DNA from: Trichodesmium sp. MAG_R04
GTDB lineage: Bacteria; Cyanobacteriota; Cyanobacteriia; Cyanobacteriales; Microcoleaceae
NCBI GenBank assembly: GCA_023356515.1
Contig: JAKQYG010000117.1
Span: 1-9,918, forward strand
DNA length: 9,918 nt
Direction of reading: 5' to 3'
Shown here: positions 1 through 6,023 of the stretch, in pieces
Layout: every line of letters starts with the position of its first letter
How positions within the stretch are numbered: the first letter of the stretch is position 1
Translations under genes and position numbers: made by a program
Notes under the pieces: model-generated
Told to the model about the DNA's origin: nothing
Seen by the model: the letters and a program-made list of their open reading frames with translations, nothing else
The model's database searches: none

Positions 1-130
1 TTGTCCAATTTTCGAGATTGATTGACCCATTCAAGTCCCTGTCCATAACTTGCCCACAATTTTGACAATGATAAACCCTTTCACATAGGGGCTAATCTAG
101 TATATTTGGGCAGACTCAACTTCATTCAGT
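1..130 (-). pseudogene. Decayed tnpB (IS200/IS605, IS1341-type) transposase fragment, cut by left edge
   Basis: On the minus strand the frame at 91 to 2 reads PLCERVYHCQNCGQ, then VMDRDLNGSINLENW. This is the C-terminal zinc ribbon (CxxC at about 67-56) followed by the DRDLN-x-(A/S)-x-N block of the third RuvC motif of TnpB-family RNA-guided nucleases. Immediately upstream the same frame has TAG at 94-92, and above that a recognisable but broken first half of the ribbon (V-C-P-N-I-L-D at 115-95). The second Cys-Gly pair is missing there, and TGA codons lie at 118-116 and 124-122. Similarity stops near 130, so the nuclease body is absent. The fragment is inactive as protein. The gene would continue beyond the left edge, where its own right end should lie. 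Family identity is confident from the motifs; the exact upper boundary is not. Confidence 0.8.
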
Positions 131-142
131 CTATAGTGAATC

Positions 143-169
143 CTAGACATTATGTACAGGTATGTCTAG
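143..169. repeat. Inverted repeat, 8-bp perfect arms
   Basis: CTAGACAT at 143-150 is matched by ATGTCTAG at 162-169, with an 11-nt spacer containing the palindrome TGTACA. A second TGTACAG follows at 174-180. It lies just upstream of the decayed tnpB in that gene's direction. It could be the edge of the old element or an orphan protein-binding site. No flanking gene uses it, and chance in AT-rich DNA is possible. Confidence 0.4.
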
Positions 170-324
170 TATTGTACAGTTTTTTGTCTTCTAGAAAAAG
201 CTCCTAAGTTTCCATAAGTCATAAAGGTAAATTATAACCCTTAGAACAATAAACAATGGCTTGCTCCGTAAAAATTACAGAAGTATTAAGCATTGTTCAT
301 TAAACATAGGGCAAGATTAATCTA

Positions 325-476
325 TTGACATCCTCCCCGGTCTAAAGTCACTGGGTTTCCTACCGAGTCGTAGCCCTTCGGTGGGTTGACATCTCACAGG
401 CTGCTGCTACTTTGGCAGTAGTCTTATACTGGCCGACCTGTCCGTTTTTTTGTCCCGGATTGCCCACCCGCGACTA
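325..476 (-). mobile_element. IS200/IS605-type right-end remnant with tnpB tail
   Basis: Read on the minus strand, this ends in GGGGAGGATGTCAA (338-325), the kind of right-end terminus seen in cyanobacterial tnpB elements. A subterminal imperfect hairpin precedes it (336-355: CCC/GGG and GT/AC around one mismatch, 8-nt loop). Upstream of that, one frame is open for 37 codons between a TAG at 476-474 and a stop at 362-360. Its last residues read GQYKTTAK, then VAAACEMSTHRRATTR, in the position where a TnpB C-terminus ends close to its right end. The rest of the gene is missing: pntB begins nearby on the same strand. This is a different element from the fragment at 1-130, in the same orientation. 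Identification rests on the terminus, the hairpin and gene-tail placement; the tail itself is recognised only tentatively. Confidence 0.55.
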
Positions 477-533
477 ATATATTTCTTGTGAACTAAAAAG
501 CATGATAGCATAAACTGTGGAAAAAAATAAACT

Positions 534-563
534 AAAAAGCCGCCCTAGAAGGGCGAGACTTTA
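534..563 (-). terminator. Rho-independent terminator of the pnt operon
   Basis: On the minus strand, downstream of the pntB stop, CGCCC (555-551) and GGGCG (545-541) form a GC stem with loop TTCTA. The stem can extend outwards through AAAG/CTTT. It is followed by GCTTTTTAG (540-532) and a further T-rich run to about 520. A GC-rich stem plus T-tract 33 bases past the last gene of the operon is a classic intrinsic terminator. Confidence 0.85.
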
Positions 564-595
564 AACCTAAATTTTCGGTAAGCTACTTTTTAATC

Positions 596-2002
596 TTAAA
601 GTTGCTTGACCTCAGAAACCAACTTAGCAACCATATCCTTAGCACTGCCAAACAGCATCATAGTCTTATCCTTGTAGAACAAATCATTGTCCACACCAGC
701 AAAACCAGTACTGAGACCCCGCTTAATCACAATAGTATGCTTTGCTTTATCCACATCCAGAATGGGCATTCCATAAATAGGACTATTCTGGTCCGCGCGA
801 GCTGACGGATTCACCACATCATTAGCCCCAATCACCAAGGCCACATCTGCCTGGTCAAACTGAGGATTAATGTCATCCATATCATATAACTGAGGATAAG
901 GAACATTTGCTTCTGCTAATAATACGTTCATGTGTCCAGGCATCCGGCCAGCAACTGGATGAATAGCATATTTAATATCAACACCCAATCCTTCCAACTG
1001 GTCTGATAACTCCCGGACAGAATGTTGAGCTTGAGCAACGGCCATACCATAACCAGGCACAATTACCACAGACCTAGCATAACCCAACATCATTGCACCT
1101 TCTTCTGGGTCAATACTACGAACCGTTTTATCAGTTTTGCCACCTGCACTAGTAACAGTACTGCCACTTTCACCAGTACCAAACGCAGCAAATAGTACAT
1201 TAGTTAAGGAACGGTTCATACCTTTACACATGATCACCGTAAGTATAATACCAGAAGCACCAACCAATGCACCAGCGATAATTAACATATTGTTCATCAC
1301 CACAAAACCAGCAGCACTAGCAGCTAACCCAGAGAATGAGTTTAATAAAGAAATCACCACTGGCATATCACCGCCACCAATGGGGATCACAAACATTACA
1401 CCTAATACGAGAGACACACCTACCAATGCTAGAAACACAGATAAATTAAATGGTGTGACACACAAATAAACACTAGCAATAATAAACCCACCAAATAATA
1501 GAGCATTAACAGGCTGTTGCAATGGGAAAGTGATCGGAGAACCACTCATGATTCCCTGTAGTTTGGCAAAAGCAATTAAGGAACCTGTAAAAGTTACCCC
1601 ACCAATTAATACTCCTAATAATGCCGTAATAGTAGTAGGCAATGGGGGGGACTGAGCAACAGCTAAAAACCTCCAAAATTCACCTACTGCAACCATTGCA
1701 GAAGCAGCACCACCCAAACCGTTGAATAAACCAACCATTTGAGGCATGGCAGTCATTTCTACTTTATAAGCAGCGATCGCTCCAATAATTGAACCAATAA
1801 CAATTCCCAATAGAATCATCTCATAGTTCAAAACTTCTTTTTCGAGTAGGGTTGCTACAATAGCAATTAACATTCCTACTGATGCTAACAAATTACCATT
1901 TCGAGCTGTAGCTGGAGAACCTAACTTTTTCAGCCCCACAAAAAATAGAGATACTGCTACTAGATAGCTTAACTGAATTCCAGTTGGTATAAAGTCGGTC
2001 AT
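596..2002 (-). CDS. pntB: NAD(P) transhydrogenase subunit beta
   Basis: This is the beta subunit of proton-translocating transhydrogenase, which couples hydride transfer from NADH to NADP+ to proton movement across the membrane. The 468 residues are a normal family length. Residues 1-265 are a series of hydrophobic helices (for example 10-25, 38-53, 62-78, 125-146, 167-180, 187-208, 237-258), with the conserved pore segment MPQMVGLFNGLGG at 86-98. After a Gly/Ser/Thr linker (275-290), the soluble NADP-binding domain III carries VPGYGMAVAQAQ (315-326), HPVAGRMPGHMNVLLAEA (348-365), GANDVVNPSA (392-401) and KRGLSTGFAGVDNDLF (427-442). The start ATG overlaps the pntAB stop as TAATG, and AAGGAGG (2016-2010) lies 7 nt ahead. 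One HIP1 octamer lies at 1773-1780. The position aligned by eye with the pore His of E. coli PntB appears to be Asn (N94). Confidence 0.97.
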   Translation of the reverse strand: MTDFIPTGIQLSYLVAVSLFFVGLKKLGSPATARNGNLLASVGMLIAIVATLLEKEVLNYEMILLGIVIGSIIGAIAAYKVEMTAMPQMVGLFNGLGGAASAMVAVGEFWRFLAVAQSPPLPTTITALLGVLIGGVTFTGSLIAFAKLQGIMSGSPITFPLQQPVNALLFGGFIIASVYLCVTPFNLSVFLALVGVSLVLGVMFVIPIGGGDMPVVISLLNSFSGLAASAAGFVVMNNMLIIAGALVGASGIILTVIMCKGMNRSLTNVLFAAFGTGESGSTVTSAGGKTDKTVRSIDPEEGAMMLGYARSVVIVPGYGMAVAQAQHSVRELSDQLEGLGVDIKYAIHPVAGRMPGHMNVLLAEANVPYPQLYDMDDINPQFDQADVALVIGANDVVNPSARADQNSPIYGMPILDVDKAKHTIVIKRGLSTGFAGVDNDLFYKDKTMMLFGSAKDMVAKLVSEVKQL

Positions 2003-2292
2003 TATGCAGCCTCCTTCTTCTTAAACATTTGCAACATCCGATCTGTTACTAGAAAGCCACCAACTACATTAATGGTAGCAAACACTATAGCAATCAAACC
2101 TAAAATCACAGTAACATTCCAGTCTTTGTCACCAGCAATAATTAGTGCCCCTAAAACTGCAATTCCAGAGATGGCATTTGCTCCAGACATCAGGGGTGTG
2201 TGTAGGGTTGGTGGCACTTTGTTAATAACTTCAAATCCGGCAAATGAAGCTAAGACAAATACAAATAAAGCTGCAATTAATGTTTCACTCAT
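2002..2292 (-). CDS. pntAB: NAD(P) transhydrogenase subunit alpha 2 (membrane part)
   Basis: This small 96-residue integral membrane subunit corresponds to the C-terminal membrane part of the fused E. coli PntA. Three hydrophobic helices are visible (about 5-20, 38-54, 59-83). They surround the conserved GFEVINKVPPTLHTPLMSGA block (19-38), and the tail is basic (KKKEAA). H31 in that block is a conserved histidine of the subunit. With PntB it builds the proton-conducting membrane domain II. Its last codons contain the Shine-Dalgarno sequence of pntB, and its TAA shares one base with the pntB ATG, so translation of the two is probably coupled. Its own Shine-Dalgarno is weak (AAAGAT just upstream). 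It sits 185 bp after pntAA, a gap now occupied by a small repeat element. Confidence 0.95.
   Translation of the reverse strand: MSETLIAALFVFVLASFAGFEVINKVPPTLHTPLMSGANAISGIAVLGALIIAGDKDWNVTVILGLIAIVFATINVVGGFLVTDRMLQMFKKKEAA
2010..2016 (-). promoter_or_regulatory. Ribosome binding site of pntB inside pntAB
   Basis: AAGGAGG on the minus strand is a near-perfect Shine-Dalgarno, 7 nt before the pntB ATG. It lies within the codons for the basic C-terminus of PntAB. It fixes the pntB start at 2002 and supports stop-restart coupling through TAATG. Confidence 0.85.
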
Positions 2293-2334
2293 GAATCTTT
2301 ATCATAGTTAATTGTTTACTTGTTTGGGATAGGA

Positions 2335-2452
2335 ATAAGGCTTTATAGCAGTTTTTATTGACATAGAATACAGAGATTTTGGCTTAAAGGCATAAGGCAG
2401 AGACCCGAAGTTTTATAGTGTACCTTGGTAAAAACCACTATAAAGTCCTTAT
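2335..2452. mobile_element. Small inverted-repeat (MITE-like) element between pntAA and pntAB
   Basis: CTTTATAGCAGTTTTTA at 2341-2357 recurs in inverted orientation at 2445-2429 with 15 of 17 bases identical. Outward, both ends continue with ATAAGG (2335-2340 and 2452-2447), with one extra base in the right copy. The inverted ends are therefore about 23-24 nt around a roughly 118-bp non-coding unit. A third copy of the motif lies inside: TTTATAGTG (2412-2420) pairs perfectly with CACTATAAA (2436-2444), so the right end can fold as its own hairpin. There is no reading frame, and no clear target duplication was seen. The unit fills most of the pntAA-pntAB gap. It could be a MITE or a folded RNA processing or attenuation element in the operon transcript; the paired ends favour the former. 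Confidence 0.6.
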
Positions 2453-2477
2453 AATAAAAGCTGAGTACTTTTTTTGA

Positions 2478-3620
2478 TCAACCACCGATAGTAACCCTGA
2501 GAGCATCTTTTACTCTTTGATTTATAATTTCACCAGCATGGGTGACACAAGCACCAGCAATGATGTCATCCTCAAAGTTCAGATGTAATTCTCCATCTTT
2601 AATCATCAACTTGAGTAAAGCAGAAATATTTTTAGCGTATAATTCACTAGCGTGAACTGGCATAGTTGCTGGTAAATTTAAGGGACCAATAATAATTACC
2701 CCATTCCACTGTACATCTTTGCCTGGTTCAGTACATTCACAATTACCACCCTGTTCAGCTGCCATATCGACTATTACTGATCCTGGCTTCATTTGGTCTA
2801 CCATTTCCTTAGTTACTAGCAATGGTGCTTTTTTACCAGGAACTTGAGCAGTGGTAATGACAATATCTGAAGCAGCAACGTGTTGTGTCAGGACTTCACG
2901 AGTATGTTGTTTGGCTTGCTCAGAAAGTTCTTTTGCATAACCGCCCTCAGCAACAGTATCTTCTTTGAGAGTCACATCTACAAATTTGCCTCCCAAACTT
3001 TGTACTTGCTCTTTAACTTCTGGACGAATATCAAATGCTTCTACTATTGCACCAAGACGACGAGCAGTAGCGATCGCCTGTAAACCAGCAACTCCTGCAC
3101 CCATAACTAATACTTTAGCAGGTTTTATAGTACCTGCGGCAGTAGTTAACATTGGGAAAAACTTAGGTAAAGCAGCAGATGCCAGTAAAACAGCTTTATA
3201 TCCACCAATGTTAGCTTGGGAAGATAAAGCATCCATAACTTGCGCCCTACTGGTACGAGGAATTAGTTCCATACTGAATGCAGTTACTTTCCGTTCAGCT
3301 AATCGCTTTACAATAGCAGGATTTCCTAGGGGATTGAGGAAACTAATAAAAATACTGTTCTCACGTAATTTGTCAACTTCTGATTCGTTTAGAACCCCAA
3401 TTTTTAGGAGCACCTCAGTTTCATGCCACAAAGCGTTACTATCAGAAATTATCTTTGCTCCAGCTTGTTCGTAAGCTCTATCAAAAAAGAAGCATTTTTC
3501 TCCTGCACCTGCTTCTACTTGTATTTCTAGACCTTGTTTAACTAATTTGGCTATGACATCAGGAACTAAGGCCACACGAGATTCATTGACCAAAGTTTCC
3601 TTAGCTACCGCTATTCTCAT
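2478..3620 (-). CDS. pntAA: NAD(P) transhydrogenase subunit alpha 1 (NAD-binding)
   Basis: This is the soluble NAD(H)-binding domain I of transhydrogenase, peripheral on the cytoplasmic face. Its 380 residues match the split alpha-1 form (E. coli PntA is a fused protein of about 510). It resembles alanine dehydrogenase. The N-terminal part begins MRIAVAKETLVNESRVAL, and RTSRAQVMDALSSQANIGGY (122-141) is the conserved hydride-transfer loop. The Rossmann fingerprint VMGAGVAG (172-179) is followed by DIRP (197-200), whose acidic residue favours NAD over NADP. QVPGKKAPLLV (259-269), DMAAEQGGNCE (285-295) and LPATMPVHASELYAKN (316-331) follow. AGGGAG (3631-3626) lies 5 nt before the ATG and supports this start. 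It heads the minus-strand pnt operon, so the promoter should lie in 3621-3844. One HIP1 octamer is at 3070-3077. Confidence 0.96.
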   Translation of the reverse strand: MRIAVAKETLVNESRVALVPDVIAKLVKQGLEIQVEAGAGEKCFFFDRAYEQAGAKIISDSNALWHETEVLLKIGVLNESEVDKLRENSIFISFLNPLGNPAIVKRLAERKVTAFSMELIPRTSRAQVMDALSSQANIGGYKAVLLASAALPKFFPMLTTAAGTIKPAKVLVMGAGVAGLQAIATARRLGAIVEAFDIRPEVKEQVQSLGGKFVDVTLKEDTVAEGGYAKELSEQAKQHTREVLTQHVAASDIVITTAQVPGKKAPLLVTKEMVDQMKPGSVIVDMAAEQGGNCECTEPGKDVQWNGVIIIGPLNLPATMPVHASELYAKNISALLKLMIKDGELHLNFEDDIIAGACVTHAGEIINQRVKDALRVTIGG

Positions 3621-3844
3621 AAATTCTCCCTAAAGCAGTCTTTAGACTATTTGTATTCTTATCTAAAATTATTAGGTTAATATTCTGTTACTCATTGCTA
3701 TCTTTAACTTATCTTATGAATTAAAGGTGGCCAAATCAAGATATGGTAACTTTTAATACCAAAAATTTTTCCCTATCGAAACGTTTAACAAATTGCCATT
3801 AAATTGATTAAATTGGCTTATGGTGGGTTAGGTTTAATAATTTT

Positions 3845-4031
3845 CAGGACTTACGCAGGTAAGCTATATATAGCGTACTGTCAAAATAAAATTGTCCACA
3901 CTATAATTAGTTTTTTTCGGATAGATATTACTTTTAATAATATATTCAAACAAGGTTACAAATAGATGAGACTATAGTGAAATTCGTCGAAGTTGTCGTG
4001 CGCTATATATAGTATCTTTGTGTAAGTCCAG
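3845..4031. mobile_element. 187-bp MITE-like element with 31-nt inverted ends
   Basis: The left end at 3845-3875 starts CAGGACTTACGCAGG and ends CTATATATAGCG. It pairs with the right end at 4001-4031 (CGCTATATATAG to GTGTAAGTCCAG) at 24 of 31 positions with no gap. AATTTT stands directly outside both ends (3839-3844 and 4032-4037), as a 6-bp target duplication would, though such a run is cheap in AT-rich DNA. A further inner inverted pair, CACTATA (3899-3905) and TATAGTG (3973-3979), adds to the fold. There is no coding frame, so movement would need a transposase in trans. GGACTTACGCA-like ends are, from memory, a recurrent terminal motif in cyanobacterial genomes. Confidence 0.75.
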
Positions 4032-4373
4032 AATTTTGCTTATAGACTTCAACGTAGAAAGTATGTTAAGATGAATGGCTTACTAAACCTATACTTAATG
4101 TTTCTTTCGCAATATCAAACCGCCCTAAAAATATAGATAGATAGAAATCCGGGTACTTAGAGAATAGGTTAGTATATGCAACTAGTATTATCAAGGAACT
4201 AAAACAAATGTTTTTGAGTCGACTTTGAATTGAGTATGCAAGGGTTAAGGCTTAAACAAAAAAGCAGTAAAAAATAAACTCAGACTATTATAGTAGTCCT
4301 ATTTTATTTATGTCCAGAATATGATCACTCTTTGGAAACAAGTATAGTTCTTAATTAATACTTTTGGTATTTC

Positions 4374-4387
4374 TTGATCTAAGTCAA
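4374..4387 (+). promoter_or_regulatory. FNR/CRP-like dyad upstream of the RTX gene
   Basis: TTGAT CTAA GTCAA matches the FNR-type consensus TTGAT-N4-ATCAA at 9 of 10 positions. It is centred about 47 bases before the middle of the TATAAT box at 4425-4430. The match may be chance, since no regulator gene is in view. CRP-family proteins with related half-sites do exist in cyanobacteria. Confidence 0.3.
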
Positions 4388-4424
4388 AAATAGTAGACGA
4401 AACCCTATCATAACATAGTAAAAA

Positions 4425-4430
4425 TATAAT
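4425..4430 (+). promoter_or_regulatory. Candidate -10 box of the RTX gene
   Basis: A perfect TATAAT lies 23 bases before the ATG at 4454, which gives a very short leader of about 16-18 nt. The hexamer 17 bases upstream is ACCCTA, a poor -35, so an activator or a different start point may be involved. AT-rich surroundings lower the weight of the match. Confidence 0.4.
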
Positions 4431-4453
4431 ATCTACTAATATTAATAAGTATT

Positions 4454-5815
4454 ATGTCTGAACAAATTCCATCAGATTTTCCCTCGGGTCAAGAGCCCAA
4501 AATAGAGGACATAGAAATAGCCGGTGTAGACGCTATAACAGTAACTAACCCTAACGAGAGTCAAGCAAATGATGAAATATTAGATAAGGGAAGTTTGAAT
4601 AATGAAACATTAGATGACCCAAATCTTATCATTGGTAATAATACAAATAATGAAATTGATTCCGGAGCGTCTGATGACAGTGTATTTAGTGGTCAAGGGA
4701 ATGATAGTATCTTTGGAAATCTAGGTGATGATTTGCTGATTGGAGCAGAGGGAAATGACTCATTACAGGGCAACCAAGGATCTGACTCTATTTCAGGTGG
4801 GGAGGATAGTGATACTGTACGTGGAGGGAAAGGTAATGATTTGGTTAGAGGTGACGGAGGAAACGACGTAGTTTTTGGAGGAAGAAATTCTGATAATGTT
4901 TTAGGTGGTGAGGGAAATGATACTCTCTATGGTGATGGAGTAGTAGGGCAAGGCGATGACTTAGTTGATGGAGGAGACGGCAACGATCTAGTTCAGGGAA
5001 ATCGTGGTAATGATACGGTGAGAGGAGGTAGTGGTAGTGATACAGTTTTCGGAGGAAAAGGGGACGACTCAGTTGATGGAGGAGACGGCAACGATCTAGT
5101 TCAGGGAAATCGTGGTAATGATACGGTGAGAGAAGGTAGTGGTAATGATACAGTTTTCGGAGGAAAAGGAGACGACTCAGTTGATGGAGGAGACGGCAAC
5201 GATCTAGTTCAGGGAAATCGTGGTAATGATATGGTGAGAGGAGGTAGTGGTAGTGATACAGTTTTCGGAGGAAAAGGAAACGACTTAGTTGAAGGTGGTG
5301 AAGGTAACGATCTAGTTCAGGGAAATCGTGGTAATGATACGGTGAGAGGAGGTAGTGGTAGTGATACAGTTTTCGGAGGAAAAGGAAACGACTTAGTTGA
5401 AGGTGGTGAAGGTAACGATAGGCTTATAGGAGGTAAAGGAGCAGATACCTTCGGATTTGAGTTTTTCGACTCAGAGACATTTACTCCCGATGGCACTAAA
5501 CAATTTGGCCCTGATACCCTCAACACTTTTGTTCCCGCAAATGGTGAGGTTGACACTCTCACTGACTTTACTCCAGGAGAAGACAAAATAGGACTTGATT
5601 CTAATAGCTTCGATCAGTTAATTATAACTAGTGGTGATTTCAATATCAATGAATTTACTACTCTTGCTAATTTTGGCAGTAACGCAGATGCCAATCTTGT
5701 CTACGACTCAGAACAAGGTTTAATGTACTATATTGATGAGAATGGCAATGCGATAGAGTTCATCAAATTAGATCCTAACCTAGAGATTGATCCTGATGAC
5801 TTTGAAATAATATAA
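4454..5815 (+). CDS. RTX-type calcium-binding protein, probable type I secretion substrate
   Basis: This 453-residue, very acidic protein has no Cys and no N-terminal signal peptide. Residues 1-75 are a non-repetitive acidic leader rich in N, D, E and S. Residues 76-335 are nonapeptides of the GGxGxDxUx type (GGKGNDLV, GGEGNDTL, GNRGNDTV), which bind Ca2+ in a parallel beta-roll. Within them, 171-314 are four tandem copies of a 36-residue unit (four nonapeptides each). After the last repeats (GGKGADTFGFE, 326-336) comes a C-terminal domain typical of RTX exoproteins: VDTLTDFTPGEDKIGLD (362-378), LVYDSEQGLMYYIDENGN (413-430), and an end in DDFEII. Uncleaved C-terminal export by an ABC/MFP/TolC system is the family norm, but no transporter gene is in the window. 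No catalytic domain is seen, so the biological role (adhesin, matrix, surface layer or other) is open. Shine-Dalgarno pairing is weak. Confidence 0.9.
   Translation: MSEQIPSDFPSGQEPKIEDIEIAGVDAITVTNPNESQANDEILDKGSLNNETLDDPNLIIGNNTNNEIDSGASDDSVFSGQGNDSIFGNLGDDLLIGAEGNDSLQGNQGSDSISGGEDSDTVRGGKGNDLVRGDGGNDVVFGGRNSDNVLGGEGNDTLYGDGVVGQGDDLVDGGDGNDLVQGNRGNDTVRGGSGSDTVFGGKGDDSVDGGDGNDLVQGNRGNDTVREGSGNDTVFGGKGDDSVDGGDGNDLVQGNRGNDMVRGGSGSDTVFGGKGNDLVEGGEGNDLVQGNRGNDTVRGGSGSDTVFGGKGNDLVEGGEGNDRLIGGKGADTFGFEFFDSETFTPDGTKQFGPDTLNTFVPANGEVDTLTDFTPGEDKIGLDSNSFDQLIITSGDFNINEFTTLANFGSNADANLVYDSEQGLMYYIDENGNAIEFIKLDPNLEIDPDDFEII
4964..5419 (+). repeat. Four 108-bp tandem repeats plus 24-bp partial, in frame
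   Basis: Units start at 4964, 5072, 5180 and 5288 with an exact 108-bp period; a fifth copy at 5396 matches unit 4 for 24 bases and then diverges. By eye, units 2 and 3 differ from unit 1 at 3 and 4 positions; unit 4 differs at about 8, clustered at its two ends. Each unit encodes VDGGDGNDLVQGNRGNDT plus VRGGSGSDTVFGGKGDDS or close variants. Near-identity at the DNA level points to recent expansion or gene conversion. Confidence 0.95.
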
Positions 5816-5845
5816 CCTATATTCCACTTTTTGAGAATAGGTTTT
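5814..5845 (+). terminator. Possible weak terminator after the RTX gene
   Basis: AACCTAT (5814-5820), overlapping the stop codon, pairs with ATAGGTT (5837-5843) across a 16-nt loop, and TTTT ends at 5845. The stem is AT-rich and the T-run short, so termination would be weak, and read-through into the gene at 6024 is possible. Confidence 0.4.
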
Positions 5846-5980
5846 AGTGCAATGGTCAATAGGCAAGAGTTTCGGAATTTATTTCTAGTTTTTGAATAAT
5901 CACAACCAATTTAGGATTGCTCGAAAGTGTATTCTCAATGAGTTAAATAGGGCTTGCTGATTAATCATAGAGGAACTCCT

Positions 5981-5986
5981 TATAAT
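5981..5986 (+). promoter_or_regulatory. Candidate -10 box of the TPR-GT61 gene
   Basis: TATAAT lies 37 bases before the ATG at 6024. There is no good -35 at 16-18 bases; TTGCTG at 5954-5959 is the best TTG-type hexamer but is 21 bases away. It sits just after the dyad AGGA-AC-TCCT (5971-5980). If real, the gene has its own promoter and is not simply cotranscribed with the RTX gene. Confidence 0.4.
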
Positions 5987-6023
5987 CCACATCTTTTTAA
6001 AGGGAGAAGAATTAAAACCCATC

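Larger units (their letters stand above)
3621..4453. other. 833-bp intergenic region between divergent pntAA and RTX gene
   Basis: I see no convincing gene here; the best frame is 21 codons from ATG at 4071. The left part (3621-3844) must hold the pntAA promoter but shows no clear -35/-10 pair. It contains a 12-bp palindrome, AGTCTTTAGACT (3637-3648), in the pntAA leader. The middle (3845-4031) is an inverted-repeat element. The right part (4032-4453) is AT-rich and carries an imperfect dyad GACTA/TAGTC (4283-4298), an FNR-like dyad (4374-4387) and a TATAAT box (4425-4430) ahead of the RTX gene. Confidence 0.7.

Noticed and set aside
2965..3474. Plus-strand open frame of 169 codons across pntAA
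   Set aside because: pntAA on the other strand is a full-length conserved protein. This frame has no recognisable domain and no Shine-Dalgarno.
3670..3700. GTA-N8-TAC-like NtcA site ahead of pntAA (GTAACAGAATATTAACC on the minus strand)
   Set aside because: The second half-site is not TAC at 8-nt spacing and there is no well-placed -10 box, so it is only a near miss.
4071..4136. Possible 21-codon small gene in the pntAA-RTX gap
   Set aside because: Too short, with no good ribosome site and no recognisable motif.
4964..5419. Regular direct repeats resembling a CRISPR-like array
   Set aside because: The 108-bp units are contiguous with no unique spacers and encode in-frame RTX nonapeptides.
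5317..5586. Minus-strand open frame of 89 codons rich in Ser/Pro/Leu
   Set aside because: It is the antisense of the Gly/Asp-rich RTX repeats. Its composition mirrors those codons, and no start signal or domain is seen.
5948..5960. TAGGGCTTGCTGA, a motif I associate with insertion-sequence ends in cyanobacteria
   Set aside because: Only one copy is seen, with no inverted partner or target duplication nearby. It may be an old scar, but the window does not support it.
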